Positions 1 to 7,384 of a stretch of 13,567 nucleotides of DNA are shown here, in pieces; the stretch's first letter is position 1; each line of letters opens with the position of its first letter. The position numbers and the translations under genes were made by a program. Origin of the DNA: CAZALT01 sp964485515 (GTDB taxonomy: Bacteria; Actinomycetota; Acidimicrobiia; Acidimicrobiales; Acidimicrobilacustridaceae). Below the pieces are notes generated by a model that did not search any database, had not been told where the DNA came from, and saw nothing but the letters and a program-made list of their open reading frames with translations. The DNA lies in NCBI GenBank assembly GCA_964485515.1, contig CAZALT010000096.1:1-13567 (forward strand). The letters are read 5' to 3'.

Positions 1-93
1 GGCGGCGACCAGGTGGCCTCCTACGTGCAGGAGAGCCTGCTGCGGGCCAACCCCAGCTGGGATCCCGAGTCGGGTCGGACGTCGAAGTACTGA
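1..93 (+). CDS. 3' end of an unidentified gene (partial)
   Basis: Reading frame 1 is open from the first base to a TGA at 91-93 and gives 30 residues ending in NPSWDPESGRTSKY. The piece is hydrophilic, with no membrane segment or motif I recognise, so I assign no function. It is taken as coding because the frame is open to the window edge, the codons have the G/C-rich third positions of the neighbours, and the stop codon lies exactly at the start of a strong terminator hairpin. It converges on ftsH. The start and most of the gene lie outside the window. Confidence 0.6.
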   Translation, partial: GGDQVASYVQESLLRANPSWDPESGRTSKY

Positions 94-138
94 CGCGACA
101 CCGCCCCCGATCAGGTGATCGGGGGCGGTGTCGCGTCA
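91..138. terminator. Bidirectional terminator hairpin between convergent genes
   Basis: Two perfectly complementary 23-base arms (91-113 and 116-138) are separated only by GG. The left arm begins with the TGA stop of the upstream gene, and the right arm ends 6 bases before the ftsH stop on the other strand. The core is ACCGCCCCCGATCA pairing with TGATCGGGGGCGGT. There is no T-run on either side, which is common for actinobacterial terminators. Because the stem is symmetric it can act on both converging transcripts. Confidence 0.85.
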
Positions 139-144
139 GGCTGA

Positions 145-2070
145 TCAGAACGAGCCGGGGCCGGGCGGGACGCCCACCGGCGGGTCCGAGCCCATGCCGT
201 TGCCGCTCGAACCGCTCTTGGCGATCTCGATGAGCCGCATCACCTCGGCACCGCTGATGGTCTCGTGCTCGAGCAGCGACCGGGCGATGAGATCAAGCGC
301 GTTGCGGTTCTCGGTGAGGATGTCGCGGCAGCGGGCCTCGGCCTCGCGCAAGATGCGCTCGACCTCCTCGTCGATGACGCGAGCCGTGTCGTCGCTGTAG
401 TCGCGGGTGTGCATGAGGTCCTCGCCGAGGAACACCTGGCCCTGCGAGCCCCAGGCCATGGGACCGACGCGGCTGCTCATGCCCCACTCGCGGACCATCT
501 TGCGGGCCCGTTCGGTGGACACGACGAGGTCGTTGTTGGCGCCCGTCGACAAGAGCCCGAACACCAGCGATTCGGCGGTGCGGCCACCCATGGCCACCAC
601 GAGGGAGTCCTCGATGTAGTCCTGGCGGTAGATGTGGCGCTCCTCCTCGGGGAGCTGCATGGTGACGCCGAGCGCCATGCCCGATGGGATGATGGTGACC
701 TTGTGCAGCGGGTCGGCCGTGGGGAGCACCGCGGCGCACAGGGCGTGGCCGCCCTCGTGGTAGGCGATGGCCTCCTTCTCGGCATCGGACAGCACCATCG
801 ACTCGCGGGCCTGACCCATGAAGATGCGGTCGCGGGCCATGTCGAAGTGCAGGGCGGTGATCTCCGAGTCGCCGTGGCGCACCGCGAACAGCGCAGCCTC
901 GTTGACGAGGTTGGCGAGGTCGGCGCCGCTCATGCCGGGCGAACCGCGGGCGATGAGGTCGAGGTCGACGTCGGGCGCGACACGCTTGCCCTTGATGTGC
1001 ACCTCGAGGATCTGGCGGCGATCGTCGAGCTCGGGCAGCGGCACGACGACCTGGCGGTCGAAGCGGCCGGGGCGCAGCAGCGCCGGGTCGAGGATGTCGG
1101 GGCGGTTGGTGGCGGCCATCATGACGATGCCGGTCGAGACCTCGAAGCCGTCCATCTCGGCGAGCATCTGGTTGAGCGTCTGCTCGCGCTCGTCGTGGCC
1201 ACCGCCGAGCCCCGCGCCGCGCTTGCGGCCGATGGAATCGATCTCGTCGACGAAGATGATCGCCCGGCCCATCTTGCGGGCGCTGGCGAACAGGTCGCGG
1301 ACGCGGCTGGCTCCGACGCCGACGAACATCTCCATGAAGTCCGAGCCGGTGACCGACATGAACGGCACGCCGGCCTCGCCGGCCACCGCCCGGGCGATGA
1401 GGGTCTTGCCGGTGCCCGGAGGGCCGACCAGCAAGATGCCGCGCGGGATGCGGGCGCCGATCTCGCTGAACTTCTCCGGATGCTTGAGGAACTCGACGAC
1501 CTCGGTGACCTCTTGCTTGACGCCCTCGTAGCCGGCGACGTCGTCGAAGGTGGTGCCAGGTCGTTCGGTGTTGTACGTCTTGGCCTTGGACCGGCCGATC
1601 GACATGACGCCACCCATCTGCGAGGCAGCTCGTCGCTGCATCCAGATGACCGCCAGCACGACGATGCCGGTGAGGATGAGGAACGGCAGGAGCGACGCCC
1701 AGATGCTCGGGCTGGGCGTCTTGAACTCGACGCCCTTCTCGGTGAAGAGCGCGGCATCGGCGTCGGGGAGCTCGATGGGGCCGTTGGTCGTGACCTTCGT
1801 CCCGTCCTTGAGCTCGGCGGAGATCGCACCGTTGGTGTTGTCGAACGTGGCCGTGCCCGGCACGACCTGATCGGCACGGAGCTGCTCGACGAAGGTGCCG
1901 TAGGCGATGGAGTTGCTGTCGTCCGCGCTGAGGAGGGTGGGGAGGAACGCGAGCGCGACGACGCCGAGGAGCACGGCGATCATCCACTTCGGCCAGCCCT
2001 GGTCGCTACCGAAGCTCTTGGAGCCGTTCCGGTCGGAGCCGGACGGCGGTGGGGGATTGTCGGGCGGCAT
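145..2070 (-). CDS. ftsH: ATP-dependent zinc metalloprotease FtsH
   Basis: Membrane-anchored AAA+ protease that extracts and degrades misassembled membrane proteins and some short-lived cytosolic proteins as a hexamer. It has 641 residues, normal for the family. In order: a proline-rich cytoplasmic N-terminus, TM1 at about 28-47, a periplasmic-side domain, TM2 at about 124-143, then the AAA module with Walker A GPPGTGKT (216-223), pore motif FVGVG (249-253), Walker B IIFVDEID (271-278) and the second region of homology ending in RPGRFDR (to 339). The zinc protease domain has HEGGH (438-442) with Asp514 as the likely third ligand. The site is HEGGH instead of the textbook HEAGH, but the HExxH residues are intact. 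The tail after 620 is Gly/Pro-rich and disordered. The ATG at 2070 is chosen because a TAGCCT -10 element ends 6 bases upstream, implying a leaderless message. Confidence 0.97.
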   Translation of the reverse strand: MPPDNPPPPSGSDRNGSKSFGSDQGWPKWMIAVLLGVVALAFLPTLLSADDSNSIAYGTFVEQLRADQVVPGTATFDNTNGAISAELKDGTKVTTNGPIELPDADAALFTEKGVEFKTPSPSIWASLLPFLILTGIVVLAVIWMQRRAASQMGGVMSIGRSKAKTYNTERPGTTFDDVAGYEGVKQEVTEVVEFLKHPEKFSEIGARIPRGILLVGPPGTGKTLIARAVAGEAGVPFMSVTGSDFMEMFVGVGASRVRDLFASARKMGRAIIFVDEIDSIGRKRGAGLGGGHDEREQTLNQMLAEMDGFEVSTGIVMMAATNRPDILDPALLRPGRFDRQVVVPLPELDDRRQILEVHIKGKRVAPDVDLDLIARGSPGMSGADLANLVNEAALFAVRHGDSEITALHFDMARDRIFMGQARESMVLSDAEKEAIAYHEGGHALCAAVLPTADPLHKVTIIPSGMALGVTMQLPEEERHIYRQDYIEDSLVVAMGGRTAESLVFGLLSTGANNDLVVSTERARKMVREWGMSSRVGPMAWGSQGQVFLGEDLMHTRDYSDDTARVIDEEVERILREAEARCRDILTENRNALDLIARSLLEHETISGAEVMRLIEIAKSGSSGNGMGSDPPVGVPPGPGSF

Positions 2071-2076
2071 GGAGAC

Positions 2077-2082
2077 AGGCTA
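2077..2082 (-). promoter_or_regulatory. Leaderless -10 element of ftsH
   Basis: On the minus strand TAGCCT is followed by six bases and then the ftsH ATG. Transcription would start at or within a base or two of the start codon, and there is no Shine-Dalgarno sequence. I see no convincing -35 hexamer. The call rests on the TANNNT match, the spacing, and the same arrangement at other genes in the window. Confidence 0.55.
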
Positions 2083-2132
2083 GTGGTGCCCGCCCGAGAT
2101 GGGGTGCGCTGGTGATCCGACGAGCGCTCGGG

Positions 2133-2357
2133 TCAGGACGCTTCGCGCACGAGCGTGGGCACCAGGTTGCGTTGGTCTCGCAGGTTCCAGCCCTTGGGCA
2201 CGCGCATGGTGGTGGCGTGGCGCCGGCACAGGTCGTAGGTCGACGGGTGCGGCTCGTCAGCGAGGTCGTGGAGGTACACGGTGCGATCCGCGTAGTTGTA
2301 CTCGAAGGTGGCCGCGGCGGGATCCGCGCAGCCCGGTCGCGAGCAGTGGCGAGTCAT
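2133..2357 (-). CDS. DUF3499 family small zinc-binding protein
   Basis: A 74-residue protein that I recognise as the actinobacterial DUF3499 family, whose biochemical role is unknown. The visible signature is CSRPGC near the N-terminus (Cys5, Cys10), an aromatic strand TFEYNYADRTVYL (17-29), then YDLCRRH (Cys44, His47) and PKGWNL (54-59). The cysteines and histidine suggest one bound zinc. In M. tuberculosis the homologue Rv3258c lies next to the phosphomannomutase gene; here it lies some 5 kb from manB, on the other strand, with ftsH 62 bases downstream. The ATG at 2357 fits a leaderless start, with TACGGT ending 7 bases upstream. The protein has no membrane segment and is probably cytosolic. 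Confidence 0.85.
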   Translation of the reverse strand: MTRHCSRPGCADPAAATFEYNYADRTVYLHDLADEPHPSTYDLCRRHATTMRVPKGWNLRDQRNLVPTLVREAS

Positions 2358-2364
2358 GTCGAAA

Positions 2365-2370
2365 ACCGTA
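2365..2370 (-). promoter_or_regulatory. Leaderless -10 element of the DUF3499 gene
   Basis: TACGGT on the minus strand is followed by seven bases and the ATG. It lies in the 116-base divergent gap shared with the CPBP protease gene, which has its own -10 facing the other way. I see no clear -35 hexamer and no ribosome binding site. Confidence 0.5.
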
Positions 2371-2435
2371 CCGGTGGCTGTTGTGGCGGTGGGGGACCGT
2401 CGAGGGCGTGCATCGCGGCGCGTCCGAGCGGGCCG

Positions 2436-2466
2436 TTGTCGCCCGAGGCAAGGGCCCCACTACATT
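2436..2466 (+). promoter_or_regulatory. Leaderless promoter of the CPBP protease gene
   Basis: TTGTCG (2436-2441) and TACATT (2461-2466) are separated by 19 bases, and the ATG follows 7 bases after the -10. The predicted transcript therefore begins at the start codon. This is the best -35/-10 pair in the window and is the reason for choosing the start at 2474. Confidence 0.6.
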
Positions 2467-2473
2467 CGCCCCG

Positions 2474-3340
2474 ATGCCGGACCCACGCCGTTCAGTCGGT
2501 CGCCGTGCCGCCCGAACCGAGGTCGACGGTGGGTCGGGCCATGGGGCGGAGTCGGGTGATGGCACCGAGTCGCCGACGGCGGTGCCGGCGTGGGGCCTCG
2601 GTGAGGTCGCGTTCGGATGGCTGATCGGCGTGGCGGCGGCGGCCGTGGCCGGGACGGTGGTCATTTCCGTGATGGGCTACTCGTTCACCGCTCCGACCGG
2701 TATGGGGGCAGCAGTCGGACAGGTCGTGCGCGATCTGGGTCGAGGCGCCGTTCCGCAAGTCGAGATCCCGGTCCCGATCGGCATCACCGCCGTGTTGCAG
2801 GTGCCCCTCTGGATCGGGCTCCTCGGCGTGCCGTACTGGGCGTGTCGCGCCAAGGGCGACGGCATCGTCCGCGACCTCCGTCTGCGGTTCCGGTGGATCG
2901 ACGTGCCGTTGGGTCTCGTGGCAGGTGTGGCGACCCAGCTCGCGCTCATCCCGGCCATGTACTGGGTGCTCTTCAAGGTGATTGGCGACCACGATCTGTC
3001 CGAGGAGGCGCGCCAGATGACCGATCGTGCCACGAGTGCGATCGGCATCGCGATCCTCCTCGTGATCGTCGGGGTCGGGGCTCCTATCGCCGAGGAGATC
3101 TTCTTCCGAGGGTTCATGGAGCGGGCGCTGGACAAGCGGGGCATGTCGTGGATCCTGTCGACCGCGGTGACCGCGGTCGTGTTCGGGGCCACGCACCTCC
3201 AGCCGCTCCAGTTCCCTGCGCTCGCCCTGTTCGGTCTGGTGCTCGGTGTGATGGTCCACATCACGGGACGGCTTGGATCGGCGATCGTCGCCCACGTCGC
3301 CTTCAACGTCACCGCCGCGGTGATCTTGGTGTGGGGCTGA
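2474..3340 (+). CDS. CPBP family intramembrane glutamic protease (Abi/CAAX-like)
   Basis: A 288-residue multi-pass membrane protein of the CPBP (Abi, Rce1-like) family. The family cleaves substrates inside the membrane using glutamate and histidine residues, but the substrate here is unknown. All three family motifs are present: EEIFFRG (207-213), FGATH (237-241) and HVAFN (274-278). About seven hydrophobic segments can be seen, starting at about 44-68. The N-terminal 35 residues are hydrophilic and probably cytoplasmic. The frame stays open upstream of 2474, but the promoter places the message start at this ATG and the upstream codons look non-coding. It diverges from the DUF3499 gene. Roles in this family range from prenyl-protein processing to bacteriocin self-immunity, and nothing nearby points to one of them. 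Confidence 0.9.
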   Translation: MPDPRRSVGRRAARTEVDGGSGHGAESGDGTESPTAVPAWGLGEVAFGWLIGVAAAAVAGTVVISVMGYSFTAPTGMGAAVGQVVRDLGRGAVPQVEIPVPIGITAVLQVPLWIGLLGVPYWACRAKGDGIVRDLRLRFRWIDVPLGLVAGVATQLALIPAMYWVLFKVIGDHDLSEEARQMTDRATSAIGIAILLVIVGVGAPIAEEIFFRGFMERALDKRGMSWILSTAVTAVVFGATHLQPLQFPALALFGLVLGVMVHITGRLGSAIVAHVAFNVTAAVILVWG

Positions 3341-3500
3341 CCGACCGCGGCCCGGAGCCAGCCGACGACGTGATAACGGCAAATCCCATTTTCTCCTCAC
3401 GCTGCTCGTCGCGCGGTTTCGGTCCTCGGTCACGGTTACGCTCGTCGACCTCAGGGCGGCGTGCCGCCGGTGTGTCCACCCCAGACGACCCGAATCGACG
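3341..3500 (+). promoter_or_regulatory. Intergenic region with candidate promoter for the GT-C-like gene
   Basis: This 160-base gap has a relatively AT-rich patch (about 3370-3395). A TACGCT hexamer at 3437-3442 would start transcription near 3449 and give a leader of about 50 bases before the ATG at 3501. The -35 region is weak (CGGTTT near 3414) and there is no clear Shine-Dalgarno sequence before the ATG. I see no strong terminator after the CPBP gene, so read-through is possible. Confidence 0.35.
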
Positions 3501-6380
3501 ATGACCGACTCGCTCACGCAGCCTCCTCCGGAGCTCCTCCAGGACGTCCTCGACGACACGCCCGACGAGGTCGTGGTCCGATCCGATGCCGCCGAGGGCG
3601 GACCGCCCTCCGAGCCTCATGGCGGAGGACGACTCGCACGGGGGTGGAATCGCTTCATCGCCATGCCCGTCGAGGGCTGGTTGTCGCTGACGATCGTGGC
3701 GGGCTGCGTCCTGTTCACGTTCATGCAGCTGGGGCCGCACAACCTCTTCAGCGACACGACGCCCAACGGCGGCGACATGGGGGCCCACGTCTGGGGTCCC
3801 GCGTACCTGCGCGACCACCTCCTGCCCAGCTTCCGCCTGAGCGGATGGTCGCCCGACTGGTACATGGGTTTCGCCGCGTACGAGTTCTACATGGTCGTCC
3901 CCTCGTTGCTCATCGCCCTGCTGAGCTTCGTCATCCCGTACGGCGTCGCGTTCAAGCTGGTCGCCGTCAGCGGGGTGCTCACGCTTCCCGTCGCGGCGTG
4001 GACCTTCGGCCGGCTGAACCGGATGCTGTTCCCGGTGTCGCCGCTGCTGGCCGTCGGGGCCACCGCGTTCCTCTTCGACCGGTCCTTCTCGATCTACGGC
4101 GGCAACATCCCGTCCACCCTGGCGGGCGAGTTCGCCTTCTCGATCTCCCTGTCGCTCGCCGTGCTCTACCTCGGGGTCCTGGGTCGTTCGCTCGAGACGG
4201 GAAAGCACCGGGGCTGGGTCGCCCTGCTCCTGGCAGTCACCTGCCTGACCCACATCATCCCGTTCATCTTCGCCATGGCCGGCACGGTCGTGTGGTTCCT
4301 CGTGCGGCCCGGCGTGGCGCGTCTGAAGGTTCTCGCCACGACCCTGCCCGTCGCCGGGCTGCTCACCGCGTTCTGGACCATCCCGTTCCTGTGGGACCAC
4401 GGGTACATGACCGACATGGGCTGGGACCGCAAGACCAACTACGCGAACTACCTCTTCACCCGGGGCGACCTCGATCCCCAGCTGGTCAACAGCCCACCCA
4501 TCTCGTGGCTGCTCGCGCTCGCCGCGATCGGCGCGCTGATGGCGGTCGTGTTCTTCGTCGTCGACCGCCAGCGCGCTGGTCTGTTCTGGGTGGCCATGGC
4601 GGTCGTCTCGGCGGTGGGCTTCCGCTTCGCTCCCGACAGCCGCCTGTGGAACGCACGGCTGCTTCCCTTCTTCTACCTGTCGCTCGCCCTGCTCGGTGCC
4701 ATCGGCGTCGCCTACCTCGGACGTACCATCGCGATGCTCGTCGCTCGCGATCCGGCGCGACCTGTTCGTCCGGTCACCTGGGTCGTCGGTGTCGTCGCGG
4801 CCGTCGCCGTCATCCTCGCTCTGGCGACACCGCTTCGCTCGATCGCCCCGGGCACACGCATCGCGGGTGTCGAGATCGCCACGGTCGACGCGGCCGGCAA
4901 GTACTCGCTCCTCGGTCTTCCCGGCACGACCGACAAGAGCTTCATCCCCAGTTGGGCCCGCTGGAACTTCTCCGGATACGAGGAGAAGCCCGCCTACCCC
5001 GAGTACCACGACATCGTGCAGACCATGGACGACCTCGGCCAGACCAACGGCTGCGGACGGGCGATGTGGGAGCACGAGGAGACCCACGACCGCTACGGCA
5101 CTCCCATGGCGCTCATGCTGCTGCCGTTCTGGACCGACGGATGCATCGGTTCGATGGAGGGCCTCTTCTTCGAGGCATCGGCGACGACGCCGTACCACTT
5201 CCTCAACCAGGACGAGCTGTCCTCGGCGCCGTCGAACGCCATGCGGGACCTTCCCTATGTGCCGGGAGCGCCCAGCCGGGCCGAGTTCGACCTCGGCATC
5301 GACCACCTCCAGATGCTGGGGGTCAAGTACTACATGGCGATCTCCGATCGCATGATCGCGTTCGGGCGCGACGCACCCGAGCTCACCGAGGTGGCCACAT
5401 CGGGTCCATGGGTGGTCTTCGAGGTGCAGGGAAGCGAGCTCGTCGAGGGTCTCGAGAACCAGCCGGCGGTGGTCGTGGGCAACACGAAGGGTCATGGATG
5501 GCAGGACATCGCGGTGCCTTGGTACCAGGACCCGACCCAGTGGTCGGTCCCGCTGACCGCCGATGGCCCCGAGAACTGGCAGCGCATCGAAGTGGGGGCG
5601 ACCCCGGAGAAGGTCCCCGTCAGTCCCGTGACGGTCACGAACATCGACGCGGGGGACGACACGCTGAGCTTCGACGTCGATCAGATCGGCGTGCCGGTCG
5701 TCGTGAAGGCGTCGTACCACCCGAACTGGAAGGTGTCTGGTGCCGATGGCCCGTATCGGGCCACCCCGAACGTGATGGTCGTCGTCCCCACCAGCACGCA
5801 CGTCGAGCTCAGCTACGGGCGTTCGCCGATCGATCTGGCGTCGAGCGCGCTCACCTTGCTGGGCATCGTGCTGCTGGTGTTCCTCTTCCGGGCCGGCCCC
5901 ATCGTCATGCCCGAGCCGCGGCCGTGGGGTCGCCCGGACGAGGATCCCGTCTTCGGCCCTGAGGGCGGCGGCGGACCACGTACCCTGCTCGACCCGGATG
6001 CGCCGCCTGCGCCACCTGGCATCCCGGTTGCGGGATGGACCGACCCGAGCGCGTCTCCGATGGGGGGAGCAGCGGCGGGCACCGCCGTCATCGTCGGCGC
6101 CGACGACCTGCACACGTCAGATGACGATGACGACCCGGTGCGTGCGCCCGACCCCGGTTCTGTCGAGCCCGGTTCTGTCGAGCCCGGTTCTGTCGATCGC
6201 GGTTCGGTCGATCCCACCGGCTCGCCCGGACCGATCGCGTCCGAGGAGTTCGATCCGTGGACGGTCATCTTGCCGTCCGACCTGACCGGTCCTCTCGGAC
6301 CGACCGTGGGATCGGTGGATGCCGAACCCGACGACTCGGACGAAAGCGGCAGAGGGAGCGATGACGGGGGTGAACCATGA
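3501..6380 (+). CDS. Large GT-C-like / YfhO-like membrane protein, probable lipid-linked-sugar glycosyltransferase
   Basis: A 959-residue polytopic protein resembling actinobacterial membrane proteins annotated as '6-pyruvoyl-tetrahydropterin synthase-related' and the YfhO group of GT-C folds. About eleven membrane segments lie between 58 and 443. The loop after the first carries GGDMGAH (90-96), the place where GT-C enzymes keep a catalytic acidic residue. A soluble, probably extracytoplasmic domain spans about 445-775; its end, SYHPNWKV (738-745), is typical of YfhO-type proteins. A last membrane segment at 777-797 leads to a 160-residue tail rich in Pro, Gly and Asp, with an Asp run at 873-877 and GSVEP repeats. 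Its stop overlaps the start of the glycosyltransferase gene. I infer that it transfers a sugar from a polyprenyl-phosphate donor outside the membrane; donor and acceptor are unknown. Confidence 0.75.
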   Translation: MTDSLTQPPPELLQDVLDDTPDEVVVRSDAAEGGPPSEPHGGGRLARGWNRFIAMPVEGWLSLTIVAGCVLFTFMQLGPHNLFSDTTPNGGDMGAHVWGPAYLRDHLLPSFRLSGWSPDWYMGFAAYEFYMVVPSLLIALLSFVIPYGVAFKLVAVSGVLTLPVAAWTFGRLNRMLFPVSPLLAVGATAFLFDRSFSIYGGNIPSTLAGEFAFSISLSLAVLYLGVLGRSLETGKHRGWVALLLAVTCLTHIIPFIFAMAGTVVWFLVRPGVARLKVLATTLPVAGLLTAFWTIPFLWDHGYMTDMGWDRKTNYANYLFTRGDLDPQLVNSPPISWLLALAAIGALMAVVFFVVDRQRAGLFWVAMAVVSAVGFRFAPDSRLWNARLLPFFYLSLALLGAIGVAYLGRTIAMLVARDPARPVRPVTWVVGVVAAVAVILALATPLRSIAPGTRIAGVEIATVDAAGKYSLLGLPGTTDKSFIPSWARWNFSGYEEKPAYPEYHDIVQTMDDLGQTNGCGRAMWEHEETHDRYGTPMALMLLPFWTDGCIGSMEGLFFEASATTPYHFLNQDELSSAPSNAMRDLPYVPGAPSRAEFDLGIDHLQMLGVKYYMAISDRMIAFGRDAPELTEVATSGPWVVFEVQGSELVEGLENQPAVVVGNTKGHGWQDIAVPWYQDPTQWSVPLTADGPENWQRIEVGATPEKVPVSPVTVTNIDAGDDTLSFDVDQIGVPVVVKASYHPNWKVSGADGPYRATPNVMVVVPTSTHVELSYGRSPIDLASSALTLLGIVLLVFLFRAGPIVMPEPRPWGRPDEDPVFGPEGGGGPRTLLDPDAPPAPPGIPVAGWTDPSASPMGGAAAGTAVIVGADDLHTSDDDDDPVRAPDPGSVEPGSVEPGSVDRGSVDPTGSPGPIASEEFDPWTVILPSDLTGPLGPTVGSVDAEPDDSDESGRGSDDGGEP
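6153..6212 (+). repeat. Four in-frame 15-bp tandem repeats (GSVEP-type)
   Basis: Units start at 6153, 6168, 6183 and 6198. The first two are identical (CCCGGTTCTGTCGAG), the third differs at its last base, and the fourth differs at three positions from the first. They encode the PGSVE / PGSVD / RGSVD series near residues 885-904 in the disordered tail of the GT-C-like protein. The whole-codon unit means that copy-number change would keep the frame. Confidence 0.9.
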
Positions 6381-7291
6381 GCCGGATGCGTGACGTGGCC
6401 ATCGGTGCGGGCGGCGCCTTCGTCGCCGTGGGTGTGTGGCGGACCATCTCCCGACGACCGTTGGCGTCGACGTGGATCCGATCGGACCTCGGGCAGCGCC
6501 GCCATCGGCCACCGGCGCCCGGCGAAGTCCGTCTCTCGGTCGTGGTCCCCGCCTTCGGCGAACAGGGTCGCATCGGTGAGACCGTGCTCGAGCTGCGCAA
6601 GGCGCTCCAGGACGTGGCCGACGACGGCGGGCTCGAGATCGTCATCGTGGACGACGGCTCGGCCGACAGCACAGCCAGAGAGGCCGAGCACGCCGGCGCC
6701 GACCAGGTGGTGCGCCATCGGGTCAACCGAGGCAAGGGTGCGGCCATCCGCTCGGGGATGCTGGTGGCCAAAGGCCGTACCGTCGCCTTCACCGACGCCG
6801 ATCTGGCCTACTCGCCCGACCAGATCCTCGGGCTCCTCGACGAGATCGAGACGGGCTGGGATGTCGTCGTCGGCAGCCGTCGGCACACGGAGACGACCAC
6901 GCTCGTCAGAGCTCGGCAGGTTCGCGAGATCGGTGGACGGGTGATCAACCTGGTCACCCACGGCGTCCTGCTCGGCCAGCACCTCGACACCCAGTGCGGC
7001 TTGAAGGCCTTCCGCTCCGATGTGGCCAAGCTGATCTTCACCCACTGCCGCGTCGACGGGTTCGCGTTCGACGTCGAGGTGTTCCACCTCATCGAGCGCT
7101 ACCACCTCTCACTCGCCGAGATGCCGGTGACGATCGAGAACTCCGACGAGTCGACCGTGCACGCCCTGCGAGATGGTCTTCGCCTGATCCGCGACCTGTT
7201 CCGGATCCGTCGGTGGGCCCAGCAGGGCGTCTACGACCCACTGCCCGGTGAGCTCGACCCGGGTGATCTGCCCGTCGCCGTCGACAGCTGA
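6377..7291 (+). CDS. Family 2 glycosyltransferase, ALG5/DPM1-like polyprenyl-phosphate sugar synthase
   Basis: A 304-residue GT-A fold enzyme expected to transfer a sugar from a nucleotide donor (UDP-glucose or GDP-mannose) to polyprenyl phosphate at the inner face of the membrane. One N-terminal hydrophobic segment (about 8-21) may anchor it. Motifs: VVVPAF (55-60), VDDGSADS (91-98), the metal-binding DAD (140-142) in TDADLAYSP, GSR (166-168), DTQCGLKAFR (204-213) and FAFDVEV (229-235). The TQCGLKAF element is closest to the ALG5 (dolichyl-phosphate glucosyltransferase) group. The ATG overlaps the preceding stop as ATGA, so the two proteins are probably made together and act as donor-maker and donor-user. 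Donor specificity cannot be read from the sequence; the phosphomannomutase downstream makes mannose plausible. Confidence 0.88.
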   Translation: MSRMRDVAIGAGGAFVAVGVWRTISRRPLASTWIRSDLGQRRHRPPAPGEVRLSVVVPAFGEQGRIGETVLELRKALQDVADDGGLEIVIVDDGSADSTAREAEHAGADQVVRHRVNRGKGAAIRSGMLVAKGRTVAFTDADLAYSPDQILGLLDEIETGWDVVVGSRRHTETTTLVRARQVREIGGRVINLVTHGVLLGQHLDTQCGLKAFRSDVAKLIFTHCRVDGFAFDVEVFHLIERYHLSLAEMPVTIENSDESTVHALRDGLRLIRDLFRIRRWAQQGVYDPLPGELDPGDLPVAVDS

Positions 7292-7384
7292 GCCTCGGTC
7301 TCGTGCGGTGGGGCGACCGGCCGGTTCGAGGCCCAGCGGTCGGGTTCTCGTCCGAGGAAGGCCACCCACTAGGGTCGACACGCT
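7292..7384 (+). promoter_or_regulatory. manB promoter region with possible weak terminator
   Basis: TAGGGT at 7370-7375 ends 9 bases before the manB ATG, giving a leader of only a few bases. A possible -35 is TTCTCG (7345-7350). Just after the previous stop, GCCTCG (7292-7297) can pair with CGAGGC (7327-7332) around a 10-bp palindrome ACCGGCCGGT (7316-7325). This could be a weak terminator or a protein site. There is no Shine-Dalgarno sequence before the ATG. Confidence 0.4.

Noticed and set aside
745..759. HEGGH in place of HEAGH in FtsH as a possible active-site defect
   Set aside because: The zinc ligands and catalytic Glu are intact, and to my knowledge the Ala to Gly change occurs in other actinobacterial FtsH proteins.
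265..2115. A 616-codon open frame opposite ftsH on the plus strand
   Set aside because: It is antisense to a certain ftsH, and its translation is a low-complexity Ala/Val/Gly/Asp/Arg mix with no motif. Such frames arise from G/C-biased third positions.
2099..2473. Upstream extension of the CPBP protease frame
   Set aside because: The frame is open, but the peptide is Arg/Gly-rich, overlaps the DUF3499 gene on the other strand, and the promoter at 2436-2466 starts transcription at 2474.
3309..6113. A 934-codon open frame on the minus strand opposite the GT-C-like gene
   Set aside because: The translation is Arg/Gly/Asp/His-rich with no hydrophobic core. The plus-strand gene has membrane segments and family motifs.
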